Assembly (NCBI GenBank): GCA_012522475.1
Contig: JAAYKH010000031.1
Coordinates: 20,458-84,457, forward strand
Source: Chloroflexota bacterium
GTDB lineage: Bacteria; Chloroflexota; Anaerolineae; Anaerolineales; Anaerolineaceae
Direction of reading: 5' to 3'
Length of the DNA: 64,000 nt
Shown here: positions 51,927 through 60,727 of the stretch, piece after piece
Numbering within the stretch: position 1 is the first letter of the stretch
Layout: the number at the start of each line of letters is the position of its first letter
Notes under the pieces: generated by a model
Seen by the model: only the letters and a program-made list of their open reading frames with translations
The model's database searches: none
Told to the model about the DNA's origin: nothing
Program-made: the position numbers and the translations under genes

Positions 51927-53579
51927 TCAAATGAAGGTCGGCGGTTGGTACTGCCCCCATACTGTGCGCAAAACCCCGCAAATTTCCCCCAGGGTGACAT
52001 CTGCTTTCGCACATTGAATAAATAAGGGCATCAAGGGGTCATCACCCCGGGCAGCAGTTTCCAGCCTGCCAAGCAAAGCGCTGACCGCTTCATTATCCCG
52101 GTTGGCCCGCAACTCAGCCAATTTCTGTTTTTGGCTTTCTTCAACCTCTGGATTGACAGATAGGGCCTCCAGATCAATCACTTCGTCAACCTGGTACGCA
52201 TTCACACCCACCACAACCTGTTCGCCTTTCTCAATTGCGCGTTGGGCCTGGTAGGATACTTCTAAGATTTCGTTTTGCATGAATCCGCTGTTTATGGCCT
52301 GTATGGCCCCGCCTAAGGCGTCAATTTTCGCAATATAGTCGTGAGCGATTGCTTCAATCTGATTGGTTAACGTCTCGACAAGGTAAGACCCCGCCAGTGG
52401 GTCCACGCTGTCTGCCACACCCGATTCATGGGCGATAATCTGTTGCGTGCGCAGAGCAACCCGAACCGATTTCTCCGTTGGCAGCCAGAGCGCTTCATCC
52501 ATGCTGTTGGTATGCAGTGATTGCGTGCCGCCCAACACAGCCGCCAGCGCCTGTAAAGTCACCCTGACCACGTTGTTCTCTGGTTGATGAGAAGTCAATG
52601 TCGAGCCTGCGGTTTGAGTATGAAAGCGCATTCGACAGGTTTTTTCATCGCGCGCGCCAAACCGTTCCTTCATAATGCGGGCATACAAACGCCTGGCAGC
52701 CCTGAATTTGGCAATTTCTTCAAAAAAATTATTGTGTGCATTGAAGAAAAACGAAAGCTGATTACCAAAATCATCCACTTCTAAACCTGCATCAATTGCT
52801 GCCTGGATATAGGCGATCGCGTTTGCGAGCGTGAAGGCCACCTCTTGAGCGGCGGTAGACCCCGCCTCCCGGATATGGTAACCGGAAATGCTGATCGTGT
52901 TCCAAGATGGGATTTGATCCTTGCAAAACTGAAAAACATCCGTGATCAAACGCATGGAAGGCGCAGGAGGAAAGATATAGGTACCCCGCGCGACATACTC
53001 TTTGAGAATGTCGTTTTGGATCGTACCTCGCAATTGGTTCAATGCAACGCCTTGTTTGTCTGCCACCGCAATATAAAAGGCCAGCAAAATTGATGCTGGC
53101 GCGTTGATCGTCATACTGGTTGAGACCTTGTTTAATGGGATGTCTTTGAACAGGGTCTCCATATCCTGCACAGATGAAATTGAAACGCCCACCTTCCCCA
53201 CTTCGCCCATCGCCATAGGGTCGTCGGCATCGTAGCCAATTTGCGTGGGCAAATCAAAGGCCACAGACAGGCCCGTTTGTCCCTGCTCCAACAAATAGCG
53301 GTAACGCTGATTTGATTCCTCGGCAGTAGCATACCCCGCATATTGGCGCATGGTCCAATAACGACCGCGATACATCGTCGGTTGCACACCGCGCGTATAA
53401 GGATATTCGCCAGGGAAGCCTAAATCTTCCATATAATCTTGCTCTGCCGGGGGTAATAAGATTGGAGGAACTTCAATCCCTGAGGACGTCGTAAAGCTTT
53501 CTTTACGTTCAGGAAACCGCTTAATCAGCGGGTGATAAACTTCATTTTCCCAGCGTTGTTTCTCTTGTTCGATCGTCAT
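51927..53579 (-). CDS. mutA: Methylmalonyl-CoA mutase large (catalytic) subunit
   Basis: TIM-barrel substrate domain of the B12-dependent mutase. [60 protein letters not shown] and [24 protein letters not shown] [18 protein letters not shown]. 551 residues: the catalytic part only. The B12-binding C-terminal domain is absent and no separate small subunit gene is in the window, so it must be encoded elsewhere. With the epimerase it connects propionyl-CoA metabolism to succinyl-CoA. ATG 53579 has a GAGGTG site. Confidence 0.93.
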   Translation of the reverse strand: MTIEQEKQRWENEVYHPLIKRFPERKESFTTSSGIEVPPILLPPAEQDYMEDLGFPGEYPYTRGVQPTMYRGRYWTMRQYAGYATAEESNQRYRYLLEQGQTGLSVAFDLPTQIGYDADDPMAMGEVGKVGVSISSVQDMETLFKDIPLNKVSTSMTINAPASILLAFYIAVADKQGVALNQLRGTIQNDILKEYVARGTYIFPPAPSMRLITDVFQFCKDQIPSWNTISISGYHIREAGSTAAQEVAFTLANAIAYIQAAIDAGLEVDDFGNQLSFFFNAHNNFFEEIAKFRAARRLYARIMKERFGARDEKTCRMRFHTQTAGSTLTSHQPENNVVRVTLQALAAVLGGTQSLHTNSMDEALWLPTEKSVRVALRTQQIIAHESGVADSVDPLAGSYLVETLTNQIEAIAHDYIAKIDALGGAIQAINSGFMQNEILEVSYQAQRAIEKGEQVVVGVNAYQVDEVIDLEALSVNPEVEESQKQKLAELRANRDNEAVSALLGRLETAARGDDPLMPLFIQCAKADVTLGEICGVLRTVWGQYQPPTFI

Positions 53580-53665
53580 AAGCACCTCATGCCAATTAAT
53601 CCGACTTTTTCAAGTATACCCGAATTCATAACAGAAAATTTAATCGCCATTTCCCCTTTAACCGG

Positions 53666-53694
53666 TTGTCGACAATCCTTAATGCGAGTAGAAT
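53666..53694 (+). promoter_or_regulatory. Promoter of rplI
   Basis: TTGTCG at 53666-53671, 17-base spacer, TAGAAT at 53689-53694, 66 bases before the rplI start. Confidence 0.6.
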
Positions 53695-53760
53695 TCTTTG
53701 GCTTGTTCGTTGTACCCTTCGAGCAAGACACCACCAAGAAATATGAAAGGGCTTGAGAAA

Positions 53761-54384
53761 ATGAAAGTATTACTGATTAAAGACGTATATAAATTAGGGC
53801 GTGCAGGTGAGATTAAAAAAGTTGCCACAGGTTACGGGCGTAACTACCTGATCCCTCAGGGGTTAGCCATCCCGGCATCTGCAGGCGCAATGCAGCAAGC
53901 AGAACGCATTAAGGTCAAGGCCACTGAGCGGCGAGCAGTCCTCAACGAAGAATTAAGCGATGTCGCTGAAGTCCTGAATGGCAAAACCCTGGCCTTCCCC
54001 GTAAAAGCAGGAGAAACAGGGCGGCTCTACGGTTCCGTCAGCAACGATGAGATCGTTAATGCCATTCAATTGAATTATGAGATCGAGCTTGAAAAACGCC
54101 AGGTCGAGATAGAACCCATTCGCCAATTGGGTACCTACACTGTGCCGATCCATTTAACCATGGACCTCGTTCCCGAGATCACCGTGATTGTTCATCGTGA
54201 AGGCGAAGCACCGCTTCCAGAAGACGAAGCTGTGGAACAAATCGAGCCAGAAGAGGCAACCATAGAGGACGCGCCTTCGGTTGATGCGCTGGAATCAACG
54301 CCAGAGGAAGACGAGACGCCCGTTGACTCTGACGAGTCCATCGCTGATGAGGCCGAAAACGAAGCGGAACAACCTGAAGCATAA
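53761..54384 (+). CDS. rplI: Large ribosomal subunit protein bL9 with acidic tail
   Basis: MKVLLIKDVYKLGRAGEIKK with VATGYGRNYLIPQGLAIPAS is the 23S-binding N-domain. The long connecting helix (AMQQAERIKVKATERRAVLN) and C-domain (GRLYGSVSNDEIVNAIQ) follow up to ~residue 145. A tail of about 58 residues, almost all Glu, Asp, Pro, Ala and Ser (EEDETPVDSDESIADEAENE), is beyond the usual ~148-residue length. ATG 53761 fits the family; the frame upstream to 53698 is not conserved. Stands alone, not with rpsF/ssb/rpsR. Confidence 0.95.
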   Translation: MKVLLIKDVYKLGRAGEIKKVATGYGRNYLIPQGLAIPASAGAMQQAERIKVKATERRAVLNEELSDVAEVLNGKTLAFPVKAGETGRLYGSVSNDEIVNAIQLNYEIELEKRQVEIEPIRQLGTYTVPIHLTMDLVPEITVIVHREGEAPLPEDEAVEQIEPEEATIEDAPSVDALESTPEEDETPVDSDESIADEAENEAEQPEA

Positions 54385-54405
54385 AACTAAGCTTTTTAAA
54401 ATTTC

Positions 54406-54448
54406 AACCGGCCTGTCAACCAATCAAGCAACAGGCCGGTTCTTTTTT
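54406..54448 (+). terminator. Rho-independent terminator after rplI
   Basis: Perfect 11-bp inverted repeat AACCGGCCTGT / ACAGGCCGGTT (54406-54416, 54431-54441) with a 14-base loop, then CTTTTTT. Lies 22 bases after the rplI stop and just before the next gene's start. Confidence 0.9.
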
Positions 54449-54464
54449 AGAATATAATACCTTT

Positions 54465-55817
54465 ATGGAATCTTCGCTTGGCGAGCAATTAAAACAAATT
54501 CGCGAGTCTCAGGGAATCGCTTTGGAAACGATCGCCCTGAAAACCCATATCCCGCTGGCCCATCTTCAAGCACTGGAAGCCGGTGACGTTGATCTCTTGC
54601 CCTCTAAAGTCCAGTTACGTGGTTTTTTACGTTTGTATGCCCATGAAATGGGTCTTGAGCTGGATGATTTATCCGTTTCCGGCGATTACCTTGCTGAAAA
54701 GGAGCAGGGGGTTGAATCAAAAGGTGAAGCAGGACCGCCGGAAGAAGATCCATCATTAGCGCGTGAGGATAGCCTACAATCGGAAGTGCTAACGCCGTTA
54801 TCCGAAGCAGCACCAGGCACGGAAGATGAGACGGGTAGTCCGCACCTCCCGTCAGCAGACCTCGAGCCAGGGGGTAACCAAACATCCTCTGATGAGCGTG
54901 GATCGGAGGCGCGTTTTATTGCGATCGGCAGCCAGATTAAAGCACAGCGTGAATCGCTCAGCCTTTCAATCGATGGGGTTCACGAGAACCTTCACATACC
55001 CGTGCAGCACCTTGTATCGATTGAAACAGGCCGCTTTGAGCAATTACCTTCCCCAGTCCAGGCGAAAGGCTTGCTATTAAATTATGCCGATTTTCTCAAC
55101 CTTAATACCGAAACGCTGCTTTCAGATTATGCTGATGCCCTGCAATTGCGAAGGATTGAAAACCAAGACGCTCTCCTCAAACAGGGCAAACGAGCAGCCC
55201 GGGAGCTTTCGCCCAATGCTTTGCGCATAAAGAACTTCTTCACCCTCGATCTTCTCGTTATCACAGTTTTATTTCTGGCTTTTGCAACCTTCGTGATTTG
55301 GGGTGTCAACCGGATTCTTGCCAGCGGAACGCCTGAAAGCACCGAAAACGACATTCCCGACGTTTCTGATGTTCTCCTGGCAGCAGGTACACCAACCTCT
55401 GCATTCACCTCTGAGGATGAAGATGAGAAGCTGAACGCTAAAACCGAGGCATCAGATCAAGAAGAACCAATGTTCACACCTTTTGTCAGCTTAGATCCCA
55501 TCAATATCATCCTGGTGCCCCGTCAACGCCTGTGGGCACAGATAACCGTTGATGGAGAACAGGCCTTTCAGGGGCGGTTAATCCCTGGAAACGCTTATGA
55601 GTATTCGGGAGAATACCAAATCGATATTCTCACGGGCAATGTCGGTGCTTTACAAATTCTCTTTAACAATTTGGATATTGGCTCACAGGGCCTGCCCGGA
55701 CAGGTGGCTGATCTGAGCTTTACCCCCAATGGTTTGGTGCTTCCCCCGCCGACCAGTACACCGGTGAGCACCGAAACACCTCAAACAACACCAACCCCAC
55801 CGGAGAGCGATGGCTAA
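54465..55817 (+). CDS. RodZ-like membrane protein with two HTH domains
   Basis: RodZ links the cytoskeleton to cell-wall synthesis. Here there are two helix-turn-helix (HTH_25) modules: residues ~5-65 (LGEQLKQIRESQGIALETIA ... LQALEAGD) and ~148-225 (IGSQIKAQRESLSLSIDGVH ... VSIETGRFEQLP), separated by an acidic linker. A membrane helix (~258-282, LDLLVITVLFLAFATFVIWG) and a low-complexity stretch follow. A C-terminal beta domain (DUF4115 type, ~345-425, RLWAQITVDGEQAFQGRLIP) precedes a Pro/Thr tail. The tandem HTH is unusual. The stop overlaps rimO by 8 bases. Confidence 0.85.
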   Translation: MESSLGEQLKQIRESQGIALETIALKTHIPLAHLQALEAGDVDLLPSKVQLRGFLRLYAHEMGLELDDLSVSGDYLAEKEQGVESKGEAGPPEEDPSLAREDSLQSEVLTPLSEAAPGTEDETGSPHLPSADLEPGGNQTSSDERGSEARFIAIGSQIKAQRESLSLSIDGVHENLHIPVQHLVSIETGRFEQLPSPVQAKGLLLNYADFLNLNTETLLSDYADALQLRRIENQDALLKQGKRAARELSPNALRIKNFFTLDLLVITVLFLAFATFVIWGVNRILASGTPESTENDIPDVSDVLLAAGTPTSAFTSEDEDEKLNAKTEASDQEEPMFTPFVSLDPINIILVPRQRLWAQITVDGEQAFQGRLIPGNAYEYSGEYQIDILTGNVGALQILFNNLDIGSQGLPGQVADLSFTPNGLVLPPPTSTPVSTETPQTTPTPPESDG

Positions 55818-57153
55818 ACTCACTCAGGGTACCTATCACCTGGTTTCACTTGGCTGCCCAAAAAACTTGGTCGATTCCGAATCCATAGCCCGGATATTAA
55901 ATCGGCGGGGATTATTGGCGGTCGATCTCCCCGAAAAATCTGAATACCTGATTGTCAATACCTGCGGCTTTCTGGCTGCCGCCCGCGAGGAAGCGCTGGC
56001 AGTGCTAACCGACCTTGCCAGCGGAAAAAAAACCTGGCAGAAATTGATCGCAGCGGGGTGCATGCCCGAACTTCATCGTCAGGATCTTTTTGATTCTGTA
56101 CCTGGTTTGGATGGCGTTTTGGGCACTCGGCGCTGGATGGATATCTTCCATGTCCTTGACCAGTTAGACCAGAAAAATCGCCAGGAACCCTTTTCACCTG
56201 TTTCTTTGCAAACATTGGAAAGCTATAAACCGGCGGAAAAACACCGTTTTGCAATTCAGGGAGGCACTGCTTACCTCAAAATTGCTGATGGCTGCCGCCG
56301 GGCTTGTTCTTATTGTTTAATACCCCTGATTAAAGGTGGTCTCGTCAGCCGATCTATCGATGCGATTGTTCAGGATGCCAAGTTTTTGCAAGACCAGGGG
56401 ATTAAAGAGCTCATTCTTATTGCACAAGACACCACAGACTACGGGCACGATTTGGGAATGCGGGATGGTTTGGTGCGCTTATTAGAAACCTTGCTCAAGA
56501 CGGTGCCCCATATCCCCTGGATCCGCTTGATGTATGCCTTTCCAGGTTATGTGACAAAAGGCCTGATCCAGTTGATGAAATCAGAATCGCAAATTCTTCC
56601 CTATTTGGATATCCCCCTTCAGCATGCCGATCCTGCCGTTTTGCGTGCTATGCGGCGCCCGGCGAACATTGAGGCCGTCACCCAAGCATTAGGCCATATT
56701 CGTAGTGAAGTCGAAGATATTGCCCTGAGAACGACCATGATCGTGGGCTTTCCTGGTGAAGATGAACCCGCCTTTCAAAGACTGATTGACTTTGTTAAAT
56801 TCGTGCGTTTTGATCACCTGGGAACTTTTCCCTACTCGTTTGAACCGGGATCTCCTGCTGAAGTTTTAGGCAACCCAATACCAGAAGAGATCAAAGATGC
56901 ACGCGCCGAGCAGCTTATGCAAATCCAAGCCGAGATTTCACGATCTCACAATCAGGCTTTTATTGGGCAGGAAATGGACGTATTAATCGAGGGCATCGAC
57001 GATGAAAATAAAATTTCGATTGGACGTTCATATCGTGACGCCCCAGAAGTTGATGGCTTGGTCTTGATTGAGGGCATAGCGCCAGTCGGCGCAATCGTTC
57101 CGGCAAAGATCACCGGAGCCATCACCCACGACTTATTCGGTAAACTTGTCTGA
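55810..57153 (+). CDS. rimO: Ribosomal protein S12 methylthiotransferase
   Basis: Radical SAM enzyme adding a methylthio group to Asp of uS12. UPF0004 domain: SLGCPKNLVDSESIARILNR, VNTCGFLAAAREEAL, AAGCMPEL (three cluster Cys). Radical SAM cluster: DGCRRACSYCLIPLIKGGL (CxxxCxxC). LDIPLQHADPAVLRAMRRP and a C-terminal TRAM domain (DVLIEGIDDENKISIGRSYR) complete it. 447 residues, normal. It is translated by overlap with the RodZ-like gene. Confidence 0.94.
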   Translation: MAKLTQGTYHLVSLGCPKNLVDSESIARILNRRGLLAVDLPEKSEYLIVNTCGFLAAAREEALAVLTDLASGKKTWQKLIAAGCMPELHRQDLFDSVPGLDGVLGTRRWMDIFHVLDQLDQKNRQEPFSPVSLQTLESYKPAEKHRFAIQGGTAYLKIADGCRRACSYCLIPLIKGGLVSRSIDAIVQDAKFLQDQGIKELILIAQDTTDYGHDLGMRDGLVRLLETLLKTVPHIPWIRLMYAFPGYVTKGLIQLMKSESQILPYLDIPLQHADPAVLRAMRRPANIEAVTQALGHIRSEVEDIALRTTMIVGFPGEDEPAFQRLIDFVKFVRFDHLGTFPYSFEPGSPAEVLGNPIPEEIKDARAEQLMQIQAEISRSHNQAFIGQEMDVLIEGIDDENKISIGRSYRDAPEVDGLVLIEGIAPVGAIVPAKITGAITHDLFGKLV

Positions 57154-57164
57154 CAACACCCACC

Positions 57165-57195
57165 AATAAAAAAACCACCCTGCTTAGGAATGGTT
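57165..57195 (-). terminator. Terminator after the TPR-like membrane protein gene
   Basis: Hairpin AACCA-tt-CCT-aagc-AGG-g-TGGTT read on the minus strand (57195-57173), followed by TTTTTTATT. Also lies 20 bases past the convergent rimO stop. Confidence 0.6.
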
Positions 57196-57231
57196 CTTAA
57201 TAAATAATCAGTTGGTCGAAAAGTTAAAACT

Positions 57232-58341
57232 TTATCCGCCCGGCGTTTCACCTGGCTCTGGCGTAATTTCTTCACCAGGCTCTACCGTTTGTTCTTCAGT
57301 AGGTTCAACAGATGTCGGCTCCGTTTGTTCTTGCCCGGGTGGTTGCGCACCACTCAGGCAGGCTTCTGCCGCTTCCTGTGATAAGAGCCGCGCGTCTGGA
57401 TCTTCACTGATAGACAATGCTTTTTCAAAGTATTCCTGAGACAAACAATACTCACCAGCGGTTAAAAGTTGGGTTGCATATTCAATAGAGCCAACACGAA
57501 AACGCTCTGTGGCTGTCATAAATGTTCCATCGCGCAAGTTTGGCAGGTGCGGGTAAATCTGCTCAAAGTGAAGCACAACCTGGTACCAATCCACATCCCA
57601 GTAACTGGCGCCTGTTAAATACATGCGTGTCCAGGTGCGTAAACCCTCAGCCCTGGAATCCAAAGGCGCAAAACGTTCTGCCAAACTCAGGTCATATAAT
57701 CCTGGCTCAAGGCTGCCATCTGACAATATCTTTTGCAGCCCCCGGTTGCGTAAGACGATATATAGCATGCCATCCACCTGAACTGCACGGAAAGATAAAT
57801 CATTTTCCCTTAAGGCTAATAAGGTCTGAAACGCCTCTTCCCAGTTTTTACTGCCGACCAAATTTTGTGCGGTTTCAAACAACTCTTGGACGCCCCGTAA
57901 ATCGGGTGTGGGTGTGTACTCCGGTTCAATCAGGGTCGGTGATGGTTGTGGCGTGGGCGTTTTCCTTGAGCTGATTAGCACCAGGGTTTGACTGTAAAGG
58001 TCGCCAACCTCGGCCAACTCTTCTTCTGTGAGAAACTCAGTCATGTCTTCCAAAATCCAATCCAACCGGGTCAGGGCAATCTCATACCGGCCCTCTTCGA
58101 GGTCCTGACGAGCGCCGTCCAATTGCAATTGAATCTTCGGAGCAGCCTGGTTTTCAGCGACTGAAATCCGGTCTTTAATGCCGCGCGCAGCACCCGCAAC
58201 AGTGCCGATGCCCAAGACAATCAAAACCAGCACAGCTGTGATTACATACCAGGCTGAGCGCCGTTCAATAAATTTCTTTTTTATTTTGTCCGTCTTTTTA
58301 TCGGCTTGCTCAGGTTGCATCATTTTTTCTGTTTCGTCCAT
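57232..58341 (-). CDS. Hypothetical single-pass membrane protein with TPR-like helices
   Basis: I do not recognise a named family. The first ~30 residues are charged and cytoplasmic (DKKTDKIKKKFIERR), then one membrane helix (~31-52, YVITAVLVLIVLGIGTVAGA). Outside are helical repeats: QLDGARQDLEEGRYEIALTR, LDWILEDM; a Thr/Pro linker (KTPTPQPSPTLIEPEYTPTP); FETAQNLVGSKNWEEAFQTL; GEYCLSQEYFEKALSISEDP. The pattern resembles TPR repeats. A Glu/Pro/Thr-rich tail of ~40 residues ends it. It may be a cell-surface scaffold; it lies 24 bases after murJ on the same strand, pointing to envelope work. Confidence 0.75.
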   Translation of the reverse strand: MDETEKMMQPEQADKKTDKIKKKFIERRSAWYVITAVLVLIVLGIGTVAGAARGIKDRISVAENQAAPKIQLQLDGARQDLEEGRYEIALTRLDWILEDMTEFLTEEELAEVGDLYSQTLVLISSRKTPTPQPSPTLIEPEYTPTPDLRGVQELFETAQNLVGSKNWEEAFQTLLALRENDLSFRAVQVDGMLYIVLRNRGLQKILSDGSLEPGLYDLSLAERFAPLDSRAEGLRTWTRMYLTGASYWDVDWYQVVLHFEQIYPHLPNLRDGTFMTATERFRVGSIEYATQLLTAGEYCLSQEYFEKALSISEDPDARLLSQEAAEACLSGAQPPGQEQTEPTSVEPTEEQTVEPGEEITPEPGETPGG

Positions 58342-58365
58342 GAGGGAAATTATACCTCAGCCATT

Positions 58366-59907
58366 TTAAAGATGAACAAGTAAGCGGATTTCCTTCCAGA
58401 TTGGCGCCACACCGGCAAGTGTGCTAACAACAATAGCGACCAGGGCCAATCCAAGCGCTGAGATCGGAATAGGCAGTACGTACATCACCAGCCAGATGCT
58501 CAGGCCAGCCAATAACGCGCTCAAACCGCCGCGTAAGAACGGCCCGGCCAGCCTGAACTTGTCAGGCAGTTGATGGTTGAGGATTAAAAATAATAATAAG
58601 CCTTGAACACTATACGCAATGGCGTTGGCCAGCGCGATCCCGCTGAAAGATAGCCACCTTATTAAGGGTATTGCAGACCCCAGAAAGATCACAAATCCCA
58701 GCGCTGATACAACCATGGGAACCCGAGCGTTTTGGCGGGCATAAAACGACCGCACGCCCAAATCAACCATATTGTGCCCCAGTAAACCCACAAAAAAGGC
58801 TTGCGCTGCCCAGAGAATCATCTGCGAGTCATCCAGATTAAATCCGAACGCAACCTGGATCAACGGCAAGCTGGTCAGTGAAATGATCACTGCAATCGGC
58901 AAAGAAACAGCGATCATCACTTTTAAAGAACGCTCAATCGTGTTCTTAAAATCCTGCTGTTCTCCCGCGGCAATATGATCAGAAAGGGTGGGCAGTAATG
59001 CGGTGGCAATGGCTGTACCGATCATTGTTTGTGGCACCTGTTGAATCCACCAGCCAAAACTCAAAGCCGTTACAGAGCCCTCCTGTAACCGGGATGCGAG
59101 GTTGTCCTGAGCCAGGAAAAATAATTGGATGAAGACCATGTTCACCAAGCGAGGCCCCATCAGCTTTAATACCTTGCGAACAGATTCATCCTTAACATTC
59201 AACGAAGCAAACCACTTGAATTTATATTTGCGTAAACCGGGCACCTGAATCAATAAATGTAAGGCCGCACCAATAATTACCCCATAGACCAAACCGTGAA
59301 TACCCAGCCCGAAACCGGGTAATTGAATGCCAGCAATCCGATAACCAACCTTAGGCGCCAGGATTAACGCACCAAATATCTTGCCGCCATCGTAAACCAG
59401 TGGCGCCATGGCTGGCAAAAGAAAATGCTGGTTAGCCTGTAAACCAGCCATCACCAAGCCGCTGATCGAAAAGATCAGCGTAGCAATCAGATTCAAACGC
59501 ATCAATTGAACAGCCAAAGCCTGCTGTTCGGAGGTGAAGCCGGGAGCAATGCCCAATTCCCAACGGACCAGCGGTTCAGCAAAAATTGCGATCAGCAAAG
59601 CAAAAACTGCCGTGACCAGAAAAGCCAGGTTTGCAATCCGAGAAAACAGTTTCCACGCAGATTGCTGTCCTTTTTTAACCAGTGTCTCTGAGAGAATGGG
59701 AATAAAGGCAATCGCCAGTGCTCCACCCGAGATCAGCGCAAACAACATATCTGGCAAGTTATTGGCGGCATTGAAAATATCCAGTTCGGTGGATAAACCA
59801 AATTGCCGGCCAATGATAATCGTCCGGATCACTGCCAGGATTTTATCCAGGCCAAAGAAAATGAACAGAAGGAGCGAAATCCGAGATAGACGGCTGGTTG
59901 TCTTCAT
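58366..59907 (-). CDS. murJ: Lipid II flippase MurJ (MviN)
   Basis: MOP-family flippase moving lipid II across the membrane. LLLFIFFGLDKILAVIRTII, RQFGLSTELDIFNAANNLPD with the family's conserved Asp, LISGGALAIAFIPILSE, PQTMIGTAIATALLPTLSDH and QAFFVGLLGHNMVDLGVRSF with YARQNARVP are typical. About 514 residues and 14 membrane helices. ATG 59907 (MKTTSRLSR) is preferred; the frame extends 8 codons further to 59931. Confidence 0.92.
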   Translation of the reverse strand: MKTTSRLSRISLLLFIFFGLDKILAVIRTIIIGRQFGLSTELDIFNAANNLPDMLFALISGGALAIAFIPILSETLVKKGQQSAWKLFSRIANLAFLVTAVFALLIAIFAEPLVRWELGIAPGFTSEQQALAVQLMRLNLIATLIFSISGLVMAGLQANQHFLLPAMAPLVYDGGKIFGALILAPKVGYRIAGIQLPGFGLGIHGLVYGVIIGAALHLLIQVPGLRKYKFKWFASLNVKDESVRKVLKLMGPRLVNMVFIQLFFLAQDNLASRLQEGSVTALSFGWWIQQVPQTMIGTAIATALLPTLSDHIAAGEQQDFKNTIERSLKVMIAVSLPIAVIISLTSLPLIQVAFGFNLDDSQMILWAAQAFFVGLLGHNMVDLGVRSFYARQNARVPMVVSALGFVIFLGSAIPLIRWLSFSGIALANAIAYSVQGLLLFLILNHQLPDKFRLAGPFLRGGLSALLAGLSIWLVMYVLPIPISALGLALVAIVVSTLAGVAPIWKEIRLLVHL

Positions 59908-60024
59908 GATATTCCAATCTCTAAACAGCAAAACTGTTTAGATTATGCCATATTAACCATGGCCTGACCAGTTACCCGGTTTATTGCTTTTCATCACCTC
60001 CTGGAAAATGTTACAATTAACACC

Positions 60025-60726
60025 ATGACAAACAAGATAAAAACCGGTACGCTGTTCATCGTCGCCACGCCTATTGGCAACCCTGAGGATATCACCTTGC
60101 GTGCTCTGGAGGTTCTCAAGCAAGTCGATGCAATCATTTGTGAGGACTATCGGCAGGGTAGTCGTCTTCTCCATCAACTGGGCGTCAAGAACGAACTGCT
60201 CACCTTAAACGAGCACAACGAAGCAGAGGAAGCAGCCAATCTCTTACAACGCCTGGCCACGGGCAAATCATTCGCCATCATCTCTGATGCCGGCACGCCA
60301 ATGTTTGCAGATCCAGGCCAGCAATTGCTTGAACTCCTCTATCAGGCAAAAATCCCCGTCGTGCCTGTTCCAGGGCCCTCGTCATTGATGGCGGCGCTTT
60401 CCTTGTGCGACTTTCCCATCAATCGCTTCGTCTTTGCAGGGTTCCCACCGGTAAAAACCAGTTATCGTGAGGGTTTCCTGGCTAAATATAAAGGCGAAAC
60501 CGTGCCAGTAATCCTGATGGATACGCCCTACCGACTGACCAAATTGCTGGGTGAAGTACAATCTGTTTTTGGTAAACATCAGGATATCCTCCTGGCTTGT
60601 GATCTGACGCTCAAGAAAGAAACTGTATTTCGTGGCCGCATCGCGGAAATCCTACCCCGAGTAGCCGGACAAAAGCGAGAGTTTATCCTGATCCTGAACC
60701 TCAACAAGTCGAAAAGAGCCTATTAA
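60025..60726 (+). CDS. rsmI: 16S rRNA 2'-O-ribose C1402 methyltransferase
   Basis: Tetrapyrrole-methylase fold: TGTLFIVATPIGNPEDITLR, AIICEDYRQGSRLLHQLGV, LNEHNEAEEA, AIISDAGTPMFADPG, VPVPGPSSLMAALSLCDFPI and FAGFPPVK are RsmI signatures. 233 residues, shorter than E. coli RsmI (286) at the C-terminus. YRQGSRLL stands where most have DTRxTxxLL. It opens a plus-strand RNA-modification operon; tgt starts 1 base after its stop. Confidence 0.92.
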   Translation: MTNKIKTGTLFIVATPIGNPEDITLRALEVLKQVDAIICEDYRQGSRLLHQLGVKNELLTLNEHNEAEEAANLLQRLATGKSFAIISDAGTPMFADPGQQLLELLYQAKIPVVPVPGPSSLMAALSLCDFPINRFVFAGFPPVKTSYREGFLAKYKGETVPVILMDTPYRLTKLLGEVQSVFGKHQDILLACDLTLKKETVFRGRIAEILPRVAGQKREFILILNLNKSKRAY

Positions 60727-60727
60727 A

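Noticed and set aside
53586..53760. Cobalamin riboswitch before the mutase gene
   Set aside because: The interval is short and shared with the rplI promoter; no B12-box-like sequence was seen.
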